From a bacterium CG2_30_54_10 (GTDB lineage: Bacteria; Muiribacteriota; Ozemobacteria; Ozemobacterales; Ozemobacteraceae), in contig MNYA01000506.1 in the NCBI GenBank assembly GCA_001872985.1, positions 1 to 5,796 on the forward strand: a stretch of DNA of 5,796 nt, read 5' to 3'. The notes under the pieces are model-generated. The model had not been told where the DNA came from. It saw only the letters and a program-made list of their open reading frames with translations, and did not search any database. Each line of letters begins with the position of its first letter. Position 1 is the stretch's first letter. The translations under genes were made by a program, and so were the position numbers. Positions 1 to 5,710 of this stretch are shown piece by piece.

Positions 1-57
1 TGGGGCTGGGGCTGGGGCTGAGGCTGAGGATGCGGTTGAGGTTATGGTTGAGGTTGG
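1..57. repeat. Degenerate hexanucleotide repeat encoding a Pro/Ala/Ser/Thr tail
   Basis: The plus strand starts with three exact copies of tggggc, then decays through tgaggc, tgagga, tgcggt, tgaggt and tatggt in the same 6-base phase to about position 57. Read on the minus strand within the membrane protein gene, it encodes alternating Pro/Ser and Ala/Thr residues. The array touches the window edge, so its full length is unknown. Copy-number changes would keep the reading frame. Confidence 0.8.
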
Positions 58-519
58 GTGCGAGGACGATTCCTCGCCGTAGTCCTCATCAAAGTTTCTG
101 GATTCATGCTGACTCAAAAGTTTTACCCCACTATCCTTCAGGACAGGGAGCAGCACTCGTTCAACTTCAAACCAATCGCGATATTCAGAAAACAGGGATA
201 GATAATACGCATCCTTGATGTTGTAAATCCAAAGAAGGATCAAGACTACGCTTGAAAAATAACAAACGGGAAGGATTAAAAACGCTCCCCCGAAATCAAC
301 CAGAAGATCGTAGACCAAGCCCTTTGAATAAACACTGAAGCCGGCAAGCGCCCCGCCAAGCTGAATCACCAGAAGAATGATTCCCTTGTCAATATGGCCC
401 GCGTAAATCTGGCCCATCCCCATGACGAAGAAAGACATCAGGGCTGACAAGCCCGGATTGCGAGATGAATGCTGAAGACGCTCCCGGCGATGGTCTTCAA
501 GCCAGGAATAATTTTTCAT
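1..519 (-). CDS. TM2-like multi-pass membrane protein, C-terminus beyond window (partial)
   Basis: This frame is open from an ATG at 519 to the window edge (173 codons, no stop), so the 3' end is missing. After a charged N-terminus (about residues 1-20), residues 21-46 carry an Asn-Pro-Gly followed by a glycine-rich hydrophobic stretch, GMGQIYAG and a Lys-Gly. This is the pattern of TM2-type and related small membrane domains. Further hydrophobic stretches lie at about 46-63 and 79-99, the last ending in WIYNIKDAYY, which also fits the TM2 pattern. From about residue 147 the chain becomes a low-complexity Ser/Thr/Pro/Ala tail encoded by a hexanucleotide repeat. The ATG shares an ATGA with the stop of the radical SAM gene, so translation is probably coupled. 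Inner-membrane location is inferred; the function is unknown. The reading frame is firm, the family assignment moderate. Confidence 0.8.
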   Translation of the reverse strand, partial: MKNYSWLEDHRRERLQHSSRNPGLSALMSFFVMGMGQIYAGHIDKGIILLVIQLGGALAGFSVYSKGLVYDLLVDFGGAFLILPVCYFSSVVLILLWIYNIKDAYYLSLFSEYRDWFEVERVLLPVLKDSGVKLLSQHESRNFDEDYGEESSSHPTSTITSTASSASAPAPAP

Positions 520-1265
520 TCCACCCACAGTTGCCTTCCGTTCGCTCTCAGCGACGAAACAATGGAAAGGGCATCCGATCTTTCGCCGGGGTTCAACTTC
601 GAGCCCAAAATCGGATGTCGGCGTGCTCGCCAGAAAGGACGGTACTCGAGGGAAACCCAAACGGGAAGATCTTGACAATCAGGCATGGCCTCCAGGCCGG
701 CGCCCCAGGATTTCGCCCGTCCGGGGAGAACCAGGTGGCGGATCCAAACACCGGAGATCCGGTTTGAATCGGGCCGAAAGAACCCCGTTTGGTTAACCCA
801 GAATGCCAGGTTCGAGGCAAAGCGGGTGGGATAATCCGCCACGCCCAGAAAGCTTTCCGCATCTGCATTCGAAAAGACCTTGGCATCCAGGGAAATCGCA
901 TCGACCAGTGTCCGGAGATTATTTGAAAGGGCCAAATCCTCGTGCCCCCCAAGCTTCATGACAATGGGGAAAGACGGCGCCTTTCGGCGCACTTCAAACA
1001 AGGCGGCCCTCAAATCCTTTTGGAAAGCGGCTTCGGGGTTGACCAAGTATAGGCACGAAGCTCCTCTTTTCCTAAGAGCCTCGGCCGCCTCCACAAACTG
1101 GTCGACAGACCAATCTTGATGACTGCCATCCCCGTCGCCCAGATAACAAAAAACGCAGGACGCGCTACAACCCGCGAGCGCGATCATCCCCACCTTGCCA
1201 CCCAGGAAGCTTTCCTCGCCCTGGTTGATTCCCCAGGAGCGGCACGGGATCCTATTCGAGGACAT
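516..1265 (-). CDS. Radical SAM protein, PflA-like (COG1313 type)
   Basis: A 249-aa protein with the radical SAM iron-sulfur motif CxxxCxxC at C33, C37 and C40, in the context AGCSASCVFCY. A Gly-rich EESFLGGKVG precedes it, matching the GEEPxLSG stretch before the cluster in COG1313 proteins. Residues 172-182 read GVWIRHLVLPG, the family's most recognisable C-terminal motif, and LDAKVFSNADAESFLGV at 126-142 aligns with its usual aspartate-lysine strand and following segment. The family resembles pyruvate formate-lyase activating enzymes, but its substrates are mostly unknown and no glycyl radical enzyme is present here. At 249 residues it is shorter than typical members and lacks the cysteine-rich N-terminal extension many have. 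The ATG is the first possible start because TGA and TAG lie in frame directly upstream. It overlaps the end of the nuclease-like gene by 14 bases and has no clear Shine-Dalgarno, which suggests coupling. A [4Fe-4S] cytoplasmic enzyme is inferred. Confidence 0.9.
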   Translation of the reverse strand: MSSNRIPCRSWGINQGEESFLGGKVGMIALAGCSASCVFCYLGDGDGSHQDWSVDQFVEAAEALRKRGASCLYLVNPEAAFQKDLRAALFEVRRKAPSFPIVMKLGGHEDLALSNNLRTLVDAISLDAKVFSNADAESFLGVADYPTRFASNLAFWVNQTGFFRPDSNRISGVWIRHLVLPGRAKSWGAGLEAMPDCQDLPVWVSLEYRPFWRARRHPILGSKLNPGERSDALSIVSSLRANGRQLWVE

Positions 1266-2457
1266 CTATCACGCAACCGCTGTTGACAACGCAAAGCTTC
1301 ACGCTGTTTTGCAGACACTGCTCGACGAGTTCCGGACGCTCTTTATTGGCGATTATCATTCCCCGAATTGCGTTGGCCTTGAGCTTTCCCTGGGAGATGT
1401 CGGCTGCAACGGAATCGAGATTGTGTTTCGCCCATTCAAGGACTTTGAGGGCTTCAAGCAAATCTTCGGCGTTCGGATTGAAGAGAATCTCCGCGGCAAG
1501 GAGCGTCCCTCGGCGGTCTTGGCAGAGAAGGTCGATCCGGAAATCATGGTCGCCCGGCAGTGTGATTGAATATTCCCGGTTCAAAAGCCTGATTCCTTTT
1601 TCAAGCATATTGACGTGACTGGCGACCCACTCCTCGAAATCGTGTTTGCATCCGAAAAACGAGTTTCGGGAAAATTGCTCGAATACATTCTCGAGAGTGG
1701 AAATCCGTTCTTTAAGTTTTTCATTTTCATCGTTGACCCGACTCAGCCGTTCCCAGAGGTTTTTATTTTCATCGAGCAGAACGATCAAACCCTTAACTTC
1801 GCCTTCGTTGAACTCTTTCAGAGGGCGGGAAATAAGCCGCGTCACGAGGCCTCGAAGCACGGTCATCGCATCGTTGGCGAATGATGACTGAATTTCCTCG
1901 CGGCTTATCAGAAGAGTCGGGGTTTCAGCTTCCGGGGACCAGCGCAAAAGCAGATTATCGCCGGGGTTAAAAAAACGAATGGCTTCCCCGATGATGAGAT
2001 TCCGCTTTTCAAAGTTGGGAGCCTGGCCCTGTATCTGGCGACCCCCGAGGTCGATTGTGAAGGGCTCGCTGTCAGGGAACATTCGCCGATAGAGATCATC
2101 TTCGCGGACATACCATTTCAGAAAGCGGTGTTTGTGTTCATTCGAGGAAAGTCGTTTTCTGATCATGATCTTTTCGCTTGGATCGACAAGCCTGGCAAGA
2201 ACATCCGATCCTTTTTCAGGGGCGATCGAGAGTGCGACTTCCGACCCGGCGATGGCTTTCATCAGGGGTTCCCCGATGTAGAGCTCGCGCTTTTCCCACT
2301 CGACGGTCAGGTGATCGAGACGTTGCCCCTCAAAAACGAGGTCGAATACCAGGGTCTGGGGGATGATTCGGCGTAAGAGGCAGTCTTCGGCGTCCTCCCA
2401 GCGAAGAATTCCCTTTTCAATCTCGTTCTGCGTGAGGGTTTTCCTGAATTCCATCAT
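1252..2457 (-). CDS. NucS/PD-(D/E)XK-like protein with tandem N-terminal domains and coiled coil
   Basis: A 401-aa protein with three regions. Residues about 4-80 and 99-176 are two diverged copies of one roughly 75-residue domain, sharing RK-L-NE, L-W, D-L-RR-P, EKR-L-IGE and a closing PE. I do not recognise this domain; its strand-rich pattern could suit nucleic-acid binding (inference). Residues about 222-262 are charged and heptad-like, probably a coiled coil. Residues 273-392 resemble the nuclease domain of NucS/EndoMS (DUF91): an EEW helix, REYSITLPGDHDFRIDLL with the metal-ligand Asp at 309, then Glu323, a helix, and RGMIIANK. The expected E-x-K reads E-I-L, so the catalytic lysine is missing at its normal place. 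The protein may be inactive, may borrow a lysine, or may only bind DNA. Two adjacent ATG codons are possible starts; the first lies one base after the preceding gene's stop. The coding call is firm, the nuclease-family assignment good, the activity uncertain. Confidence 0.85.
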   Translation of the reverse strand: MMEFRKTLTQNEIEKGILRWEDAEDCLLRRIIPQTLVFDLVFEGQRLDHLTVEWEKRELYIGEPLMKAIAGSEVALSIAPEKGSDVLARLVDPSEKIMIRKRLSSNEHKHRFLKWYVREDDLYRRMFPDSEPFTIDLGGRQIQGQAPNFEKRNLIIGEAIRFFNPGDNLLLRWSPEAETPTLLISREEIQSSFANDAMTVLRGLVTRLISRPLKEFNEGEVKGLIVLLDENKNLWERLSRVNDENEKLKERISTLENVFEQFSRNSFFGCKHDFEEWVASHVNMLEKGIRLLNREYSITLPGDHDFRIDLLCQDRRGTLLAAEILFNPNAEDLLEALKVLEWAKHNLDSVAADISQGKLKANAIRGMIIANKERPELVEQCLQNSVKLCVVNSGCVIDVLE

Positions 2458-2458
2458 T

Positions 2459-3568
2459 TCAAAGACCCCAATCTGTCAATTTCCGCCGAAGACCTTCGAT
2501 TAACCGCTGAACCTGAACCGCGAGGAAATCCTTGCCCTGGTCGAGTTTCTGCGCGATAACCGTGGAGAAGGGAACTTCAACGACTCCTGGGGGAGTCACG
2601 AACACGAAACGTTCCTTCGGAATAGTCTCGTTGATCCTGTATTTGAGAACCTTGAGCGTTCCCCGGAGAGAACCGTCAGGGGCGAATTCTCGAACTAATA
2701 CCGGTAGAAACGACTCCAGAGAAAATGCCAGTTCGTAACTTCCCACCTCGAAAACATCTTTGAAAACATTGTTTCCGACCGGGGTGAAGCGCATCAGCTC
2801 AAGCTTTTCAAGAGGGATCGACAACTCCTTTGCATAGCTTCCGATTTCCTTTTTGTCTATCATGACCACATTGAAAAACGAGAAAAGAGTTTTTCGCGTT
2901 ACGCGGGTCACGATCTCCCGGGGGTTTACCCAATCTCTGAGGGCGTCTGAAATCCAGCCGCCACCGGACGATGTGTCAAGAAGGAAAACCTCGTTGAGTG
3001 TCGAGACATAAAGCCACAACCGCTCTCCATCGAAAACCACACGTATCATGTTGTTCTGGAAATCCATGGCGAACTTGTCGGGACTTTGAATCGAAAGAGT
3101 GACCAACGCCTTCATGCTTCCCGAGGAGAGCTCAACATCGGAGGAAAGTGAGAAAATCTGCTCGGTGCGCTCCTCCATCTGCTGGAACAAGAGATCAGGG
3201 GTCGTTTCCAAGGCCCAGGAGGCTTCCGTGAATGCGAAAAGACAGGCGACCGTGGCCAGTACCAGTTTAAATGCAAATGCAAAAGACCCGCCCAAACGTA
3301 AGTAGTGGGGCATTCTGACTGATGGGCGCTTGTCATTGAGAGCGAAGCGAAGCAATTCTCCTGATCCGGCTGATCCGGATTGCTTCGTCGCTTGCGCTAC
3401 CCGCAATGACGGTTCACTATCAGTCAGTGCGCTACCACTACCAAAACGTGCGATGTATCTACCAAATAATTTTGGGAAAGCCATTAAAAATTCTGATTTT
3501 AAACGAAAAGATTGCCCGCCCTCCGGCTTTTTGGGAAGATTGCGTGCGGTTCCGTTGTTTTCGGTCAT
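2459..3568 (-). CDS. LolA-like outer-membrane lipoprotein carrier/sorting family protein with in-frame repeat insertion
   Basis: From the ATG at 3568 this is 369 aa. About residues 119-335 fit the LolA fold: a long first helix ending in a secreted-type start, then strands with SPDKFAMDF, FDGERLWLYVSTLNEVFLLD and a closing LKYRINETIPKERFVF. Such proteins move or bind lipoproteins or lipids in the periplasm; this is family inference. A hydrophobic segment at about 99-115 followed by ASWA looks like a signal peptide or anchor. I chose 3568 because a GGAG lies seven bases upstream (3576-3579) and the ATG shares ATGA with the previous gene's stop. The frame continues open further upstream to 3727, but that part lies inside the previous gene. 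Residues about 42-91 are encoded by a palindromic repeat. The alternative ATG at 3313 would give a 284-aa preprotein with a conventional signal peptide, but has no Shine-Dalgarno. The start is therefore uncertain. Confidence 0.8.
   Translation of the reverse strand: MTENNGTARNLPKKPEGGQSFRLKSEFLMAFPKLFGRYIARFGSGSALTDSEPSLRVAQATKQSGSAGSGELLRFALNDKRPSVRMPHYLRLGGSFAFAFKLVLATVACLFAFTEASWALETTPDLLFQQMEERTEQIFSLSSDVELSSGSMKALVTLSIQSPDKFAMDFQNNMIRVVFDGERLWLYVSTLNEVFLLDTSSGGGWISDALRDWVNPREIVTRVTRKTLFSFFNVVMIDKKEIGSYAKELSIPLEKLELMRFTPVGNNVFKDVFEVGSYELAFSLESFLPVLVREFAPDGSLRGTLKVLKYRINETIPKERFVFVTPPGVVEVPFSTVIAQKLDQGKDFLAVQVQRLIEGLRRKLTDWGL
3294..3449. repeat. Palindromic REP/MITE-like element inside the LolA-like gene
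   Basis: A long imperfect inverted repeat. Matching pairs from outside to inside are tagtgg (3303-3308) with ccacta (3435-3440), ctgactgat (3315-3323) with atcagtcag (3419-3427), gtcattg (3332-3338) with caatgac (3404-3410), and cgaagcaat (3348-3356) with attgcttcg (3379-3387). The 22-base loop contains ctgatccgg twice in tandem (3361-3369, 3370-3378). The core resembles the gtcattgcgagcgaagcgaa type of dispersed repeat that I recall from several bacterial phyla. Direct repeats aaacgt at 3294-3299 and 3444-3449 flank it and start exactly 150 bases apart, which would suit a target-site duplication. No transposase is encoded, so it would be non-autonomous. Confidence 0.8.
3361..3378. repeat. 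Tandem 9-bp direct repeat in the palindrome loop
   Basis: Two perfect adjacent copies of ctgatccgg occupy the loop of the palindromic element. Being 9 bases long they keep the surrounding reading frame, giving repeated Ser-Gly-Ser-Ala-Gly-like residues in the LolA-like protein. Confidence 0.9.
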
Positions 3569-4446
3569 CTCAACACTCCATCCTTGAGATTTTTGGACGC
3601 GCCGACAGCGGTTTGTGCGGCTCTGGCAAGAAGGGGAAAACAATTTTTCAAACGCGTTCTGAAAGCCGAAACAGTTTCTCTGCCAAGAGGCGACTGCTCC
3701 ATGCCCATGGCTTCGACGACCTTGCAAAGAAGCCCGCCGTCAATGATTCCTTGAAGAATCTCCGCCGCGGATTTTTTAACTACAGCCCGATCCAGGGCTG
3801 CTTCGATGAACTCGGATTTTTTTCTCAGCAAATCCTCTGAAAAAGCCCCTCCGAAGCCACCCTCGCGAAACGATGGTTTCCATGAAAGTATGTCTTCAAC
3901 CCGAAAGTCCTTCGACCACTGAAGGGAAGCTGCGCTGACATCTCCGTTGGCAATGTTCGTGAGGGTCGGCAGGGATAATGATACAAACCCAACCGGGTCG
4001 GGGAGCAGCTCCCCGCCGAATCCGCTCAGAACACGGATCTCTCCGCAAATACATCCGCGGCAGAGGAGGCTCCAAGAACACCCCGCCTCAAGCAGCGGTG
4101 TGGCGGGGAAGGCCTGTCCCCTGATTTGGAATGACTTGGCAGGCCATCCCTCAGAGCCAACCGCGGCGGGAATGATTTCCTGAAGTCGGGTTATCAGCAC
4201 TGGGTTGAAAGGCTTTTTCAGCCAGATAAAACCGGCCGAACATGACCCAGGCGGGGTTTGGCAGTCATCCTCGGCGGCTATGACTGGAAAACAGAACCAG
4301 TTTCCTTCTCCGGGCAGGAAAACCCGGGACAGGATCTCCGGATGCGCCCAGGGAAACGGCAGGACAGCAGGCACCGCTGGAAGCTCCACAGCTCCCGCCT
4401 TCAACAGCACCGCACGAAGATTCTGTATGAGCGCGTTCAAATCCAA
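3565..4446 (-). CDS. Hypothetical protein with a cysteine cluster, TTG start
   Basis: A 293-aa protein I do not recognise. The N-terminal half is Pro-, Trp- and Cys-rich; the middle holds C123, C129, C132 and C134 (CSWSLLCRGCICG), which could bind a metal or form disulfides. The C-terminal part (about 202-285) is largely helical in appearance, with alternating charged and small hydrophobic residues. No clear signal peptide or transmembrane segment is visible. The start is TTG at 4446: an AGGTG (4453-4457) lies six bases upstream and an in-frame TAA two codons upstream excludes anything longer. It is the first gene of the five-gene minus-strand series, 60 bases from a strong extended -10 promoter, and its TGA overlaps the ATG of the LolA-like gene. 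Envelope involvement could be guessed from that neighbour, but nothing in the protein shows it. Confidence 0.8.
   Translation of the reverse strand: MDLNALIQNLRAVLLKAGAVELPAVPAVLPFPWAHPEILSRVFLPGEGNWFCFPVIAAEDDCQTPPGSCSAGFIWLKKPFNPVLITRLQEIIPAAVGSEGWPAKSFQIRGQAFPATPLLEAGCSWSLLCRGCICGEIRVLSGFGGELLPDPVGFVSLSLPTLTNIANGDVSAASLQWSKDFRVEDILSWKPSFREGGFGGAFSEDLLRKKSEFIEAALDRAVVKKSAAEILQGIIDGGLLCKVVEAMGMEQSPLGRETVSAFRTRLKNCFPLLARAAQTAVGASKNLKDGVLR
3576..3580 (-). promoter_or_regulatory. Ribosome binding site deciding the LolA-like start at 3568
   Basis: The minus strand reads TGGAG followed by seven bases and ATG. This is the best Shine-Dalgarno near this gene and favours 3568 over the ATG at 3313, which has none. 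Confidence 0.65.
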
Positions 4447-4452
4447 GTCTTA

Positions 4453-4457
4453 CACCT
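4453..4457 (-). promoter_or_regulatory. Ribosome binding site for the TTG start at 4446
   Basis: The minus strand reads AGGTG, six bases, then TTG. An in-frame TAA falls between the two, so no longer start is possible. Confidence 0.65.
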
Positions 4458-4506
4458 GACTTTACTGGAATTAAGACGATCCCCGGTTCCCCGTGGTTGC
4501 CAGGAC

Positions 4507-4515
4507 ATTATACCA
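4507..4515 (-). promoter_or_regulatory. Extended -10 promoter of the five-gene operon
   Basis: The minus strand reads TGGTATAAT, a perfect TATAAT with the TGn extension. A weak -35 (TGCACG, 3 of 6 matches) sits 17 bases upstream at 4530-4535. Transcription would start near 4500, leaving a leader of about 54 bases before the TTG start. It overlaps the left arm of the inverted repeat. Confidence 0.65.
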
Positions 4516-4554
4516 TTTCCAAACAAATTCGTGCATAACCAATTGGAAATGGTA
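4511..4554. repeat. Perfect 12-bp inverted repeat between divergent genes
   Basis: Arms taccatttccaa (4511-4522) and ttggaaatggta (4543-4554) are exact reverse complements separated by 20 bases. The arm centres are 32 bases apart, about three helical turns, so a regulator could contact both from one face. Each arm includes the TGGTA of an outward-facing extended -10 element. It could equally be a paired operator or simply duplicated promoter sequence. Confidence 0.85.
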
Positions 4555-4558
4555 ATAT
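4550..4558 (+). promoter_or_regulatory. Candidate extended -10 promoter of the thioredoxin-like gene
   Basis: TGGTAATAT is a TGn extension plus a -10 matching consensus at 4 of 6 positions. The predicted start near 4565 leaves a leader of about 27 bases before the GTG. It mirrors the minus-strand promoter across the inverted repeat and would use the same central -35 window (4530-4535), which is weak. Confidence 0.45.
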
Positions 4559-4592
4559 ACGATCGAATCAGCCGACAGGAAAGAGATTTTCA

Positions 4593-4943
4593 GTGAACGA
4601 ACTCAATGGCGTGTCTTTCATCTCACAGGTTCAGCATCCCGGGGTTGTGGCCCTGATTGTATTCTACGCCGACTGGTGCGCTCCCAGCCGATTGCAAATT
4701 TCAACCTTGGATTCCCTGACTAAAATCTTCGGAACGAAGGTTGTCATCGGCCAGGTAAACGTGGATCTTGATCCGTCCCTGGCCGACCAGTTTCAGGCCC
4801 GAACGCTTCCGACAAGCCTTCTGATGGCCGGCGGAGAGTTGGTCGAGATTCTTCCCGGGTATCAGCAAGAGGAATTCCTGAAGCAGTATCTCGATCAATT
4901 GTTGGAATCGGCCTCACAGGAAGCTCCTCCCAGCTCGTCTTGA
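4593..4943 (+). CDS. Thioredoxin-like protein with a single active-site cysteine (CxxS)
   Basis: A 116-aa protein with the length and order of a thioredoxin: an N-terminal helix, strand VALIVFYADWC, a helix, strand VVIGQVNVDLDP, the cis-proline loop TLPTSLLM (P73), then GGELVEILPGY and a final helix. The usual WCGPC reads WCAPS: C29 is kept and the resolving cysteine is S32. Thioredoxins of this kind cannot carry out normal dithiol reduction and may instead form mixed disulfides, reduce glutathione-like adducts or act as binding partners (family knowledge). The start is a GTG at 4593, with AGGA at 4577-4580 and AAGAGA closer in; spacing is not ideal. No signal peptide is visible, so it is probably cytoplasmic. 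It is divergent from the operon and its last 49 bases overlap the end of the convergent metallophosphoesterase gene. Confidence 0.88.
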   Translation: MNELNGVSFISQVQHPGVVALIVFYADWCAPSRLQISTLDSLTKIFGTKVVIGQVNVDLDPSLADQFQARTLPTSLLMAGGELVEILPGYQQEEFLKQYLDQLLESASQEAPPSSS

Positions 4944-5710
4944 ACGCGGATTCGGGTGATTGAAACAACCCGGTTATCATTTCCGAGCTCTATCAGCACG
5001 CCTTCGAGAACCCCCGCTCCGGCCGCGGACTGAAAACGCTCGGAGTACCCGTTCAGAAAGCGCCCGATGACGATCTGCCTCGAAACGCCAAGGATTCCAT
5101 CGCGGGGCCCGGTCATTCCAAGATCGGTGATGGTCCCTGTGCCGCCAGGGAGAATGCGCTCGTCCGAAGTCTGAACGTGGGTGTGGGTGCCTGCGACGAA
5201 TGCAACTTTTCCGTCAAGGTGCCAGGCCATTGCGATTTTTTCCGATGTAGCTTCCGCGTGGAAATCAACCACAACCGCAACAGCGGGAGGGAAACGTTTC
5301 AACAGCGTATCAGCCCACCTGAATGGGCAATCGGCGGGTTCCATGAATATCCGGCCGGAAAGGTTGACGATGGCCAATGGTGGTTTTCCCGCTGATTCCA
5401 CCATGGTCCAGCCTTTGCCGGGGAGGTCATCCCCACCGAGATTATGTGGCCGAAGCGCCCGTGAAGAATCGGCGAAAAGCTCCCTCCAATCCGGGCGGGA
5501 AAAATTGTGATTTCCACCGGTAATGACGTCCACACCCCATTTCAGGATCTGATCTCTGTGCCGCGGAGACAACCCGATGCCTCCAGTTGCGTTCTCCCCG
5601 TTGGCAATGACCCAATCAGGATTGAACTTATTCCTCAGATTCTGTAATCCGGTGGCCACCATTCGACGACCCAGTGCTCCGTAAATATCGCCGATCATCA
5701 GGATTTTCAT
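4895..5710 (-). CDS. ymdB: YmdB-family metallophosphoesterase
   Basis: A 271-aa protein matching the YmdB (TIGR00282) calcineurin-like phosphoesterases along its length. Metal-site residues are all in place: GD at D8, NGEN at E39-N40, GGNH at N67-H68, DFHAEATSEK at H151, and GTHTHVQT at H176 and H178. Other family blocks are LRPHN, NLSGRIFM, ILPGGTGTITDLGMTGP. In Bacillus subtilis YmdB hydrolyses 2',3'-cyclic nucleotides and influences biofilm and motility decisions; here the substrate is inferred. An oddity is GNHNF where most relatives have GNH followed by a Trp-Asp pair. The ATG at 5710 shares ATGA with the stop of an upstream frame and is served by AAAGGAG at 5721-5727. The Ser/Ala-rich C-terminal tail is encoded within the convergent overlap with the thioredoxin-like gene. 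Confidence 0.95.
   Translation of the reverse strand: MKILMIGDIYGALGRRMVATGLQNLRNKFNPDWVIANGENATGGIGLSPRHRDQILKWGVDVITGGNHNFSRPDWRELFADSSRALRPHNLGGDDLPGKGWTMVESAGKPPLAIVNLSGRIFMEPADCPFRWADTLLKRFPPAVAVVVDFHAEATSEKIAMAWHLDGKVAFVAGTHTHVQTSDERILPGGTGTITDLGMTGPRDGILGVSRQIVIGRFLNGYSERFQSAAGAGVLEGVLIELGNDNRVVSITRIRVQDELGGASCEADSNN

Noticed and set aside
593..952. Minus-strand frame of 119 codons
   Set aside because: It lies within the radical SAM gene in another frame and would remove its conserved motifs.
465..1569. Several plus-strand reading frames of 68-124 codons
   Set aside because: They are opposite the radical SAM and nuclease-like genes, which have clear motifs; the plus-strand peptides have none.
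1252..2457. Restriction-modification or phage-defence system around the nuclease-like gene
   Set aside because: No methylase, helicase or other defence partner in the window, and the catalytic lysine is missing; the neighbours do not support it.
3361..3378. Tandem 9-bp repeat as a CRISPR or iteron array
   Set aside because: Only two adjacent copies, no spacers and no replication gene nearby.
3332..3410. Palindrome as a rho-independent terminator
   Set aside because: No run of T follows either arm, and it sits within an open reading frame.
3569..3727. Longer N-terminus of the LolA-like gene starting at 3727
   Set aside because: This part lies inside the preceding gene and reads as low-quality protein; the ribosome site and ATGA overlap point to 3568.
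3330..3840. Plus-strand reading frames across the palindrome and its right flank
   Set aside because: They come from the repeat itself and from the antisense of two better-supported genes; no ribosome site or family resemblance.
4483..4494. ccccggttcccc in the operon leader as a riboswitch or hairpin
   Set aside because: It is G/C-rich but not a real inverted repeat, and the leader of about 54 bases is too short for a known riboswitch class I can identify.
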